Assembly: GCF_000143535.2 (NCBI RefSeq)
Contig: NC_037324.1
Span: 372,001 to 436,000, forward strand
DNA from: Botrytis cinerea B05.10
Taxonomy: Eukaryota > Ascomycota > Leotiomycetes > Helotiales > Sclerotiniaceae
DNA: 64,000 nt
Reading direction: 5' to 3'
In this document: piece after piece, positions 42,552 through 54,967 of the stretch
How the letters are laid out: each line of letters opens with the position of its first letter
How positions within the stretch are numbered: position 1 is the first letter of the stretch
Program-made: the position numbers and the translations under genes
Notes under the pieces: model-generated
The model's database searches: none
What the model was told of the DNA's origin: nothing
The model's input: the letters and a program-made list of their open reading frames with translations, nothing else

Positions 42552-45112
42552 TTAGACGAAGCTCTTGGTGAAAGAGGTGACAACGTCCTTCAACTTAGCC
42601 TCAAGGTCCTTGCTGAGAGCACCCTCCTTATCAATTGTTGCCAACAAGTCTGACTCGTTGGTCTTAAGATGTGAGATGAAGTCAGCCTCCCATTGGAGAA
42701 TCTTGTTGACTGGGACGGAGTCAAGATGACCGTTGACACCGGCGTAGATGAGAGGAACCATTTCGTTAACAGCCATAGGAGAGTATTGCTTTTGCTTGAG
42801 GAGCTCGGTCAACTGTAAAAAATTGTTGTTAGCTTATGTACTTTGCGTAAATTTGTTCATGTGTGAAAAACGAAAGATCAATGCACGACCATGAGCCGAA
42901 CATTGTGCAGTAAATCAATGTGCGAAAATAAATCGAACATTGATAAATATATCAAAGTATGACAATTAGTCAAACAATGATGAATAGATCAATGTCCGAC
43001 AATTAGTCAAACAATCATAAGTAGATCAATGTCCAACAATTAGTCAAACAATCATGATTAGATCAATGTCCAACAAGAAGTGAAACAATCATGATTAGAT
43101 CAATGTCCAACAAGAAGTCGAACAATCATGAGTAGATCAATGTCCAACAAGAAGTAGAACAATGGCAAGTATGAAAAAGTGGTTGCGAATGAAAATGGAA
43201 AACTTACTCTTTCACCACGGTTAAGAGTTTGCTTGGTAGCAGCATCCAAATCGGAACCGAATTGTGCGAAAGCAGCAACTTCACGGTATTGAGCCAAGAA
43301 AAGCTTCAAGGAACCAGCAACTTGCTTCATGGCCTTAAGTTGGGCAGCAGATCCGACACGGGAGACGGAAAGACCGACGTTAATGGCTGGACGAATACCC
43401 TTGTAGAAAAGTTCGGCCTCCAAGAAAATTTGTCCATCAGTGATAGAAATAACGTTAGTTGGGATATAAGCTGATACATCACCACCTTGAGTTTCAATGA
43501 TGGGAAGAGCAGTCAAGGATCCACCACCAAGCTTGTCGTTCATCTTAGCGGCACGCTCAAGAAGTCGGGAACTATTCAAAATGTTAGTTTTTTTTCTACA
43601 TCATTATGGGAAAGTCAAATTAGCCTACTGTAGGTAGAAAACATCACCTGGGTATGCTTCTCTTCCTGGAGGACGACGGAGAAGAAGAGACATTTGACGA
43701 TAGGCAACAGCTTGCTTGGAAAGATCATCGAAAATGATAAGAGCATGCTTGCCATTGTCTCTGAAGTATTCACCAATTGAAGTACCAGTGAAAGGAGCGA
43801 TATATTGAAGAGGAGCGGCCTCAGAAGCGGTAGCGGCAACAACGATGGAGTACTTCATGGCGTCGTTCTCCTCGAGAGTCTTGACCAATTGGGCAACAGT
43901 GGATCTCTTTTGTCCAACGGCAACATAGACACAGTAGAGCTTCTTAGTCTCATCGTTTCCATCGTTCCAACGCTTTTGGTTAAGCATGGCATCGAGAGCA
44001 ACAGCAGTCTTTCCGGTTTGACGATCACCAATGATCAACTCACGTTGACCACGTCCAATGGGTACCATTGCGTCGACGGACTTAAGACCAGTTTGGACTG
44101 GCTGGTTGACGGATTGACGTGGGAGAATACCAGGAGCCTTGAGTTGCGCACGGCGCTTCTCGGTAGTCTTGATAGGTCCCTTACCATCGATTGGGTTTCC
44201 GAGAGCATCAATGACACGGCCGAGCATCTCCATTCCGACGGGAACATCGACCTGTAGATCGTGTTAGTATTTTGAAACATACATGAAAGTTGATGAAACT
44301 AACAATCTCTCCGGTACGCTTGACGGTCTCACCCTCCTTGACCAAACGATCAGAACCGAAAAGCACAACACCGACTTGACCAGCTTCCAAGTTCATGCAC
44401 ATTCCCTTGACACCGGAAGCGAACCTTTTTCTCCATCAGTACCCCAGATAATGATTGTCGAATTTCATAAACTTACTCGACAAGTTCCTCGGCTTGGACA
44501 TTGCTCATACCATGTACACGAGCGATACCATCACTGTCATAACACAAGTCAGCACCGCGCCCAAATAATCCTTAATTCTCATCCATAATCCCGAATATCC
44601 ACATCGACGTAACATGACTGCAGCATTTTGGACCCGAGTGTCAAAATATTGTTGGGTAACCTACCCAACGGACAAAACACGTCCAGTCTCGGCGAGACCG
44701 GACTCCTCTTGAACACCTCTAATTCTTTGCTCAAGAATAGAAGAGACTTCGGTGGGGGATGCCTTAGCATCAGATGCGTAGCTTCGAACTGATCTTGATG
44801 CTGCGTTGAAAGTTGCTGGAACAGCAGTTCGCTGTGGTGCAAAAAACGTTTACGTTAGCCGAAGTCCGAAAAATCCTCGTCGACAAAGCTGTTAAAGCTT
44901 CCTCGAAGCTCGAAAGCCTCAACACCATGGCATCGCAACGTCAATTGACACTATGATCAATATCTAAAGGGATAGATATTGATAGCGGCGAAGTATAGTA
45001 GTGACATGGTGACATGAGAAATTTTGTTTTGTTGACGTACCGTGGCAATTCTGCCGGAAGCAGAAATTGCGCCCACCGTCCTGCTGGACTGCTTAAGAGC
45101 GTTTCTGAACAT
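42552..45112 (-). CDS. ATP1: Mitochondrial ATP synthase F1 subunit alpha
   Basis: Seven exons (45112-45041, 44831-44665, 44533-44477, 44424-44304, 44251-43629, 43571-43208, 42812-42552) give 554 residues, the usual length. Residues 1 to about 40 form a mitochondrial presequence ([19 protein letters not shown], Arg/Ser-rich, no acidic residue). The nucleotide-binding P-loop GDRQTGKT is at 214-221. Other family blocks are [36 protein letters not shown] and the C-terminal ILQWEADF. It forms the alpha3beta3 head with ATP2 in complex V on the matrix side. All junctions restore conserved residues ([29 protein letters not shown]). The sixth intron (42813-43207) is 395 bp and filled by a minisatellite. 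Confidence 0.97.
42949..43170. repeat. 37-bp minisatellite inside ATP1 intron 6
   Basis: Five clean 37-bp units start at 42986, 43023, 43060, 43097 and 43134, each beginning AGATCAATGTCC. A diverged sixth copy precedes them. Neighbouring copies differ at a few sites (AATTAGTC versus AAGAAGTC), so the array grew in steps. Confidence 0.92.
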
Positions 45113-47957
45113 CTTGACCAACGTCTATATGACAAAGGGTATTAAGGAGAATCAATTGCTACAAATGTGCAACTGATGGAGAGGAGATTTAAAATGGTGG
45201 AGGTAGAGTGGGTGGTATCAAGACCTTGCTGGAGGAAATTGGAGATTGTACGGAGCACTCTCAAACAATCAGGAAAACTGAACTAGCGCGAAAAATCACG
45301 TGGCACTCTCTATTTTGCCCACCAGCCCACCATCCGTGATATTTCGGCATCGGGAGAAACCGTGGTGCGTGGGTGAATAACAATGGAGCAATGGAGCTTT
45401 GGTAAGAAGAACACCAGAAAGGTCAACATGCTGACATCGATATCACCCAGCCAATCAACGAGCCAACTTCTCTGCATACTGTGTATACTGTGTATACTGA
45501 CTGGATGGGAGGGCAGTGGGTTCGAAGCCTCATCTGTTCAAAAGAGTGGTGACCTCCCCCAAGTACTCAGCATCCAAGTACCCAAGTACCCCAGTACCAA
45601 CGTACTCAAGTAGCAAAGCGTCTCAGCACAAGTAGCATGCTGCTCGTACCGTCACTTCATCGTCTCTTTTCGCTCTTCCTCCATACCTACTTACCCACAC
45701 ATACATATACATCCATCATTCTACTACATATGTCAAAGACCCCGAATTTCTTGGTGCTACTGTATATCAAAATCTGCCCTTGATTATTTCGTACATCGCA
45801 CTTGAAACTTTCTCAGACGGACCCGAATACTAACATTTACAAACTTTTCCCTCAATTAATTCCTGGGACATCACACTTTTTCACGAATTCATGAAACTTT
45901 AGATCCCCTGGCCTCGGAGGGATCATCTGGGGTCATCTGATGAACGTCTGATAGGTAGCAAGATAGCAAGGGTGGAAAACTATCTTCTGCTTTCTGCACT
46001 ATTGCTGCTGTCATCGCACATGTAACTGCTTCGTACAGCTTCCACAAAACGAGGACCAAGCGGGCCGTGGCTGTTGCCAAGGTGCAGAATCGGATGAAGA
46101 TTGCACCCATGGAGACAATCTATCTTACTCTTTTCTGCTTTCCAACATTATGGTCCATCAAGCCTCAACTAGAGCTTATTCACGAAAGAAGTTGTCAATA
46201 CTTCGGAACTACCTAATTGGGGGCGATTTGCATGTTCTATTTTACCATTTGAAGCCAAGTACAATGTTGATTTTATTTTTCATTGGTTTCACTCCACAAA
46301 GCACATGTATCTTGTCAATTATCCAAGAAAAATGATGAGATAAGATGAATCCTTTCCGTGCATATACCGTATTTTAATATCGTTAATTTATATTTCCTCT
46401 TGAGATTTTTTTCTGTACTACTCGGGGCTTGCTTAAGTACAAGCATTATGCGAAGTATCATGCGAATACCATGACCCATCCAAAATTATCGTAAGTGTGC
46501 TATTGAAAAGTGGCGGATCTTTCAATATCGCCGATAAACGTTTAGAAGTACTTCAACGTCGAAATTTTAAGTGCTGACGCCCTGAAATTCTGTCATTTTA
46601 GTGACATGAGAGACTACCCAATGTAGTAGCACATGCAGCTATCTTGTCGAAACAGGTGCAGTACCTCGTCGCCATGCCGCCTCGTCCACTTAGAGTAATC
46701 GGTAAGAATTGGAGGCTTGAAGCTGATCCTTCCTCCGCTGTTCCCAATTGAGGATGGAAGCTTTTTCCTCTTGTTGGTTACTACCATGTACTTGAACGCA
46801 ATTATATTTCCGGGGGCTAGAACTGTAATAACCATGTTCATCTCATTACGAGGCGGAAGAAAGCAACAGTGTGGTGGCTTTGGTAGGCGGTAATATTGTT
46901 TAGTGCAAATGTTGGTATTAAAGTTGAGCAATATCCTCTTGGAGATCTTGCTCTGATAGAAGTTGTCAATGATCGCCCTTGTTTGCGTGTTTTTATGCAG
47001 TTGCAGGTGTCGGGACGCTCCTCATTTGCTACCAGGGCATGATTCGCGCTTGCAAAGGTTGTACAACATTGCATATAACACACACCTTTTTTTTTTCTAG
47101 AATCGCCAGTATCAATTTGTCCAATAAGACCGTCCTAATTGTCTAATAGACGACATAACTCACTGCAGCCGGGCTTTACCTCCGAACGCATCACAACTTC
47201 CCCGGCCGGAGGCCCAAACTGCTGGGAAGATATCTTTGCACATATTGGAAAGTCGAGGCACGAATTTCATATCGACTGACCTCGAAGAGTCTGCTGGACT
47301 GTACGACCAACGACATCTCTTGCATCAGTCACATACGCACTTACGAGTAAACGCATGCACAGTTCGATAGGCAACACTGTAGTGGGTCCTGAACTTCAGA
47401 AAACTTCCTATTCTCCTGGGTATTTCACCAATCAAGGACGTCTCACGTCACATACTTATAAACTGTCCAACGTGCTCCTCTTTAGAGCCAATCCTCCAGT
47501 TCAATTGGGTCAGCTGGTCGTTCGAGGCTCCGAGCATAAATACCCCCCTTGGGTAGTTGTATGTATGAGTACAGCATAGCAGCACAGCTTTTGGGGAGAG
47601 AGACCTGCATTTAATATAATTGCTTGCTTCCAACATTTCGACTTGTCACCTGACCTCTCAATCAGTCCATAATTTTGATTCATCTGTGTGTGCGTGGATT
47701 ATCTTTTACATCGAGATAACAATATTGTCTCGAATTAGAAACATACGAGCTTGTAAGTATTCACCAACTTTCATACGCAGTACAACCTTGGTGGATGTTT
47801 GCCTCCGTGTGAATCACCCCCAACAGATTTCTTCAGTTGGCTTGACTGTTCTCTATAAAAACCACCACTTTCAAGTCTATCCTCTCAAATACTAATCAAG
47901 TACAGAACTCGATAAACTTTCACAGGCATTTCTCTGGCTTGGAAATTACATTTCAAA
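45113..47957. other. Spacer between the divergent ATP1 and lysine aminomutase genes
   Basis: No gene supported over 2.8 kb. It contains the ATP1 promoter and a TACTGTGTA triplicate (about 45477-45503). AGTACCCA-like repeats lie at about 45570-45610. The final ~300 bp are probably the promoter and leader of the gene at 47958. Confidence 0.5.
45297..45302. promoter_or_regulatory. CACGTG box upstream of ATP1
   Basis: A perfect CACGTG palindrome about 185 bp upstream of the ATP1 start. This is the known site of bHLH factors such as Cbf1. Its role here is inferred. Confidence 0.3.
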
Positions 47958-49723
47958 ATGCTTGGAGGAATATCACGGACAAAATTTGCCCCAGCGGCCA
48001 AAAGCTGCCCCTTTGTTTTCACAAGATCAACAGGGGTGAAAATTGATGCAGTACCTCGGAAATGCTTTCACGTCGCTGCACGAAACTTATCTTCGAAGCC
48101 TAAAGTACCTTTCATCTCAACAAGGCAATTTCGATCAAATGCGTCAGGCCGAGCAGCAGTGACCGACCTTCCTATGTTCCATGATGGACCTGTTCCAGCA
48201 CCATACGAACCTCCAAATACAGCAAAAGTACCTGGATTACCAGTCTACGATGCTTCCCTTACTGACAGGGCCCCTTACTGGCAAAAGATTCCTCGCTGGG
48301 CAAATGTCACAGAAGCTCAATTCTTAAAATACAAGTTTCATGTAAGTACCTCAGCCCCATGGATATGTAGGGGCTTCTAATACTGATTTTTTTTTTTTTT
48401 TGCAGACAATCCATACCATATCCACTATAGCGCAGTTAGAGAGTTTCATGTTGGAAGTTTTGCCCCCAGTACTTCGAAGACACCCCGATTTTCCCGGCAT
48501 TGTTACTCGTGAGGACTTCATCGAGGACGTTAAGGAAGGGATCAAGTTGGCACCTATGTCGATTCGCTTGCCACCTCATGTTCTCAGCATCATCGACTGG
48601 GAAAATCCGTTCGAAGATCCCATTCGTCGCCAGTTTATCCCTATGAAGTCAAGTAAGCTCGAAGATCACCCTAAAGTCGAGTTGGACTCATTGCACGAGT
48701 CTGATGACTCTCCCGTGGAAGGCTTCGTTCATAGGTACTATGATAAAGCTTTATTCTTAGGTAAATCTCTCTTAATTTCATGCTATTTAATATGATACTG
48801 ACTTTTACCTAGCAACATCAACATGTCCTCTATACTGTCGTTTTTGTACTCGTTCATGGTCTATCGGGCCTGACATGCAAAACGTAAAGAAAACCACATT
48901 CAAGCCTCAACGAAAACGCTGGGAAGATATTTTCACTTACATTGAAGATACTCCTCAACTTCAAGATATTGTTGTTTCTGGTGGAGACTGCTATATCTTA
49001 ACCGCTGATAACCTTCGTCTAATCGGCGAACGACTTATTTCTATCCCTCACATTAAACGATTTAGATTTGCCACGAAAGGTCTTGCTGTTTCTCCTGCGC
49101 GGATCCTCGACGACAGCGATGGATGGGCAGCTGAGATGATTAGACTTTCAGCATTGGCTAAGAAGGCAGGAAAGAGTATGGCTATCCATACACATTTCAA
49201 TCATCCTCGGGAGATGACCTGGGTTTCAAAAATGGCACTGCAAAAATTACACGAGAACAATGTTACCGTAAGAAATCAAACTGTCCTACTCAAAGGTGTC
49301 AACGATGATGTGGCTACCATGAGTAGCCTCATCAAAACTGTGGCTGACAATAACGTCATTCCCGTACGTATATCTTGCTTAATTCATATTTTCCAAGCCA
49401 GAACACATGCTAACATTATCTAGTACTATGTCTATCAAGCCGACATGGTGCAATACGTAGAAGATCTTCGGACGCCACTCTCCACAATTCTTCAACTCGA
49501 ACGTCACATCCGCGGTTCTATTGGTGGTTTCGTAACACCCAACTTCGTCGTCGATCTTCCTGGTGGTGGCGGTAAACGTCTTGCCGCATCATACGATACC
49601 TACGATCCCACTACCGGGCGCTCAACCTTCACCGCACCCGCCGTCACTGGTAAAAACAAGGAGAATAGAGTCTACGAATACTGGGATCCATTACATTCTC
49701 TCCCAAAATCAACCTCATCCTAG
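47958..49723 (+). CDS. L-lysine 2,3-aminomutase (radical SAM, PLP)
   Basis: Exons 47958-48341, 48406-48760, 48813-49363 and 49424-49723 give 529 residues. Residues 1 to about 60 are Arg/Ser/Lys-rich without acidic clusters and suggest mitochondrial targeting. The radical-SAM cluster motif is C251-x3-C255-x2-C258 (TCPLYCRFC), made only when intron 2 is removed. A conserved SGGD follows. The PLP lysine of the family is K481 in the DLPGGGGK motif. Known KamA enzymes interconvert L-alpha-lysine and L-beta-lysine with a 4Fe-4S cluster, SAM and PLP. The family is mostly bacterial, though homologues occur across ascomycetes, so bacterial origin followed by intron gain is plausible but unproven. Substrate specificity in fungi is not settled. 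Confidence 0.88.
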
Positions 49724-52700
49724 AGAATAACACATTTTCATCAAGTAAGGTAATGGCTGGAAGGTAGATAGTTATTTGTTTTGGTGACACCTACGGAGTT
49801 TTCATTTTGCTCGCTGGTACTTGGTACATATACCTTGTTTTTGAACGCTTCGCGAACGCATGCTTTACATTCCAAAAATTTCTATATCTGGGAATTATCC
49901 TGATTTGGTATTATCTGAGCGCGCGAATCTAGAGACTGGTTCTATTTTTGATGTTGTTCTATGTTATGTTTGTTTTGCGGTGGCACGTTTGATACTTTTT
50001 GGACATATGGCAACTTCACAGTACATGCTTCTTTCTTGAATGCTGATTTGTTTTGTTTTTGCTTGTGTACGAATTCTAAATTATGAACTAAGCTTGGTTT
50101 CCTTGGGGGTTGGATGGTTGTGGATGGCATAAGAGTGGTTGGAAGGGAGGAAGGGAAATACAGCGATACCAGCTCGAATAGGGCGAAGAACGGAAGCTGA
50201 GTCACCTTGTGATCTTTCCCGACTCTATATTTAATAGTTCATATGGGCGGAAACTTTTGTTTGAGAGGTATTGATGAATAGGGACAAAGATATCTGGTCG
50301 TTAGTTGCCTTACCTACTCGCCTGAATGAGAATCAAAAGTTATCATTTTTTTTCTAATATCTTACGGTGATCATGAAACTATCTTGTACTACCTACGCAG
50401 TAAGATCCGAGCCTATCTGCCAGCGTAAACTTGAAGCGGCAGCATCATCGAATGTCGAATCTGGAGTCTCCTCCGATGTACTGGTTGTGAATTTAGCCGG
50501 CCGGCCCAGCCGTAAAATATACACCATACATACATGCCAAGTTTCGCCAACCTCGTTTACCCTATAATCGATATTCGTAATCGCTAGATCTCAATGTCAC
50601 ATCAGACGAATGACACAATACATCTTTGAGAAGAATTAAAAACTTCTTGGCGCCTGTTGCGCTCATATTCACTTTTCTGCTTACCTCCCTCCATCGAGGC
50701 TCAAAATGTAAAGTCTCAGACTGCACTTATGAAGATCCGATGACCCATCCATCGGGATCTAGGCACGTCGACTCGCTGTAAGATTACGTTATGAGGATAG
50801 CCGTTTCGCATTTCAATTCTCGTCTCCCGTGCCGTTTTTATCAATATTTGGGGACCCCAATATCTCAGACGAGAATGGCAGACACGGGATTAATATGTAA
50901 TATTTCACGAGCCGCAGTGTGCGGGATTACCACTTCGGGTTGGATAATATATTAAAATCCACAATATTTTACGGAATATCACTTGGAGAATAAGAATTTA
51001 GTAGGATTAAGTGGACTAGAGACGTCTGAGATGTGTCTGATCCCGTACCATTGCATCTTGCGGAGGGGATGTGATTAGCATATGATGCCGAGCATGACGC
51101 TTTCTTTATCTTTCTGAAGAGGGGTAATTGGTGGGTTAGTGCCAACAGCAATGAAGTTGTGGAATTTTATAGATATGATTTGAATGGCTGAGAGCAACTT
51201 GAAATCCAACATGCGCGCTTACGATATCCACCCCACCCCACCCTCCACACGGACGAAAAGAGCAGCACACTCAATTTACGCTACACCCAAATAGATTCAT
51301 TCATTGAGAGCACTCATGTTGCAGTTTGTGGTTTTTCCATACTATCCCTTTATATTGAGACTTGAAGGGTTAGAAACGTTTATTGTGTAAAAGCCTGTCA
51401 GTATGTGAGTTCGATTTCTGTATTAGAACAATGATTATCGAAGTTTAGATTGAATATTGAAAAGGGTATATTGCCCCAGTTTTTCCGTCTTGCTGCAGTC
51501 ACTTTAAGCTGCAACTTCGAATCAATTTTTTATATATACAAGAAAGTGATTTGCTACACAATCACTGCTACTAACCTCAAATGCCGTAGTATAAGATTTC
51601 TGGCGTGCGTGGTGAATGGTACAAAAGCGCTACGGAAAATTGTAAGATACCGGTAGGGTTGCAATCACAAATTTGAGGAGTGTGTGGAGGGTTTCATCGG
51701 CGAGACGCAACTGATATCGTTATGGCTGCAGTGATAAGGTTTCGGCACGTACATATTGATTTACGGTGCATGATTTGCAGCTTTGCAACTTTGCAGGGCA
51801 TCATGTGTACAGTCGTTTTGCTCGATGATGTATGTATAAAGTTTTGTGTGTGTGTGTGTGTGTGTGTTAGGGGTCTCAATAGCGGAGGAAAGGAAAGCAC
51901 ACCTGGAGGTCTGGATCTGGTTACATTGGTAGGCTTTGGTTAAGCATTGCCAAGATGTCAGATGGGTTTGGGTATTATTTTGGAGAGAGTTCCTTGTTTG
52001 TAACACGACAAACATGCTGGATTGAATGCTTGGAATGGGCGGAGCTCTTAGGCTCTTTGTTTTAAAGTATTCACGTTCATATTTACCTGGTTAGTACCTC
52101 TCAATCTCTAGACGAGTCCACGCCATCCAAATATTGGTTGCAACTTTCATTCATGTTTTACACTTTACTAAATATATCTTTCCCGTTCATTCGCTCATGA
52201 TAAAGTCCCAGGAAATCGATATTGGCATTGGTCAATACAGCGATGGGAAGGTTCAAGGAACCAAATCAAGCAATCACGAGACAAAGCATATACCGAGGAA
52301 CTGGATGCACTACAGACACCTAGCTGGTACAGTGTAGTTTGAAATTTCACGGGAAGGAATCCGAAGGAATCCTTCGCGACGTGTCTGTACAGTACCAAGA
52401 TCTTCAAGTGGATTTTTTTTTTTACTTTGCATGGTAATTTATGTCTAACAGTTGGAACAGTCAGAACTAAGAGTTAAATGTTAAAGTATATGGAATCCGG
52501 AAAGAAAGAGGGCTTGGTACTTGGAGCCAACACGAGAGAGAACATCTGTTAATGGAAGGAAGTTATGGAGCCAGTGGCGGCGATGACCGAGGAGGGGCTC
52601 GAGCACCTTATTTTGCTTGCTATCTCACGTTTCTGCGATTCGTTCCATGGTAGATGTTTGAACTTTGAAGATATTGTTGTCTGGAAGTAAAATATACAAT

Positions 52701-54967
52701 GACGTTCGGTTGTGGTGCACTCACTGTATGTATAGTGAGTACTGTGCATTGTACAGCCACGATAGTGCAAGGTATCATTTCAAGAAAGGAGATGGAGCGG
52801 TTGTCACGGCTAATACGAAGAGTGGTGCTGGGATAAAGTGACACAAAGATAAAGATCAGAATATTTATAGGAATCTTTGGAGCGAGGGAAGGTTCGGCTG
52901 GATCAAGTAAAGCGAGCGAAATGAAGGGGTAGATATTCGTGGACTTGTACGATTAAATTGGCGGTGACGAGCTTGGTCAGACATCTTAGGGTATGGAATA
53001 ACATTTTCGATGAGGGGATGGACCTGGTAATCCGAAGAATCGCTCTTTGAATTATACTGAGTATGGACGTTCTATACAATCTATGAACTTTAGCTGCGCT
53101 CGTTGTACGCTGCTCTTTTCTTCTTTAGCTTCGCATATCTTTTTACCAATGTCATTCGGAAATTTAAAACGCCAACATTTCTTTTTGACGTTTGGACGCC
53201 TCAATCTCAGCAAGGAATCCAACTCGATATTGAGGTCATAGTCACTTGATTTCGTGAAGTTCCCGCGTTTTATATTCAATAATCCGAATCTCTACCACTA
53301 GTCGTGGGGAAACAAGCGGGCGGAAGGATCTGACCGCTCCTCTCCTCGCTGCTGGAGGCTGGATCATTCCACACAATGCCCCTCTCCTGTACATCAAAGA
53401 TTCCACACCGACAGCAAGGACAATCCTATCTGTACACGACCTTACGTGAAAGGTTCTATTTACAGAGTACGTATCTATTTTCGACAGGTCGGATGATAAC
53501 AGCCTGCTTGCGCGATTCTGGGTGATTTCCATAATTTCCACGAACTCAAATGCAAGGGGATATTTATTTTCAGCTTCCACCGAGGGGAAATCTTTATATT
53601 CGCCCAACCGGCCTATCCTTGCTGCAGTAAGCCTCTCGATTGCTTTGGGATCACAACCCACGAGGCTGGCATTGCTTTGACGGCATGTGTTTGCTGTGTC
53701 ACATAAATAGAGGTGCATTGCAAGTTGGGTGCGGCGCGGCGGGTTGGGCCACCTCCATGAGCATGGCCTGAATAAAAGGTCTGTTTGCATGTACGTACAT
53801 GTGTACCAATTGCAATCATATCACAAGTATTCAATGTTACCAGACAACTGTTGTATAACGGGTTTATGTCCGTTATCCGTGAGAGCAACATGCTGTGCAC
53901 AACATGTACTGTATATATGCACAATATGTCTCGTCTAACATTAGAAAAAAAGAGAGGAGACGAAAGACATACAGAGGAGGGTATACACGAAGCACAGAAG
54001 AGAAACAGCTATTTCGGATTCGAACATGGACAATTAAAAAATGGAATGTCCAAAGAATTCGCCAAGGATTTTCCCTTTCTTGCTCAACAATATAAATGCC
54101 TGCATGTTCTTCGCAAATCCGGTGAGCAGCCATTTGTTTGCTATATTGCTATGACCAAGGCCTGGCCTATGTCCCTCAGAATCCTCTTCTGGTGGTCTTT
54201 CGTGAACTGGATCCAGTAAGGATCTTCCATGGGTATCGCAGACAAGGTCGATTTATTGGTGAGAGCTTGTGCCTGCATGCCAGGAATATCAAGACCCTTG
54301 AATCCAAACCCTGGTGCTTCCAGAATGGACGTGGAGATCTCTAGGCAAATCAAGAATCAATATTGATAATTTTGATTCATGACGATTAAAAAATACATAA
54401 TGGGTTAACAACCGTACCTTACCTCAATGGAGGAAAAATGGACAAAGAGAGACAGCGAAAGAGAGGGACCCAAAGTCGGCGGCTACTGTGATCAGCGAAA
54501 GCAACGGGTCTCAATATCATTGATCAGAATCATCAGATGAACCTCTTAGGTCTCTGCAATCCTTCTACCCTCTCTCCACATGTTCTCTGAGCCGCTTCTC
54601 CAGTCGTTTGATTGCCCTGAATTGTGCAATATAATTTGTCGAATCGACTATTCGTCTGCTCGTCATCTCATATGCCAAGTAAGTCATAACGAAATCGAGT
54701 TACCCTACTTTTCCATGCCCATACCGATCCATAAGATCCATAGAACCATACCCATACCGTACCAAATTTTGAGCTACCTGGTCGATTCAGGTCCGGGGTT
54801 GCACACACCCTACGCGGCAAGAACCCAATAGCCTTTATATCTGAAGTCCCGTCGTAAGGAGATTCGTTCGGATCGTGTTGCATGATGCATTAGTTGGAGA
54901 CAACAAATCCGAAAGAACCACTCCAGTCTTACCATCTTCTGAATCCTTCTGGACTTGATATTCAGTC
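49724..54967. other. Long spacer (5.2 kb)
   Basis: No gene firmly supported. Contents noted: a hairpin-forming stretch at about 50815-50876 (arms ATTCTCGTCT/AGACGAGAAT), a (GT)n run at 51845-51867 and a 182-codon minus-strand frame (53790-53242) without a recognised domain. A 70-codon minus-strand frame (54353-54141) sits behind a GTAAGG/TTGCCTAG intron-like pair. The last ~100 bp are the leader of the next gene. Confidence 0.5.
51845..51867. repeat. (GT)11 dinucleotide repeat
   Basis: Uninterrupted GT run in non-coding sequence. Confidence 0.95.

Noticed and set aside
42986..43170. CRISPR-like array
   Set aside because: The 37-bp units are contiguous with no unique spacers and lie inside a spliceosomal intron of a eukaryotic gene; this is a minisatellite.
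43805..44257. 150-codon plus-strand frame opposite ATP1
   Set aside because: Antisense shadow of the highly conserved ATP1 exon 5.
53242..53790. 182-codon minus-strand frame
   Set aside because: No start context, domain or splice chain was recognised. The Arg/Pro-rich stretches near both ends look like non-coding sequence.
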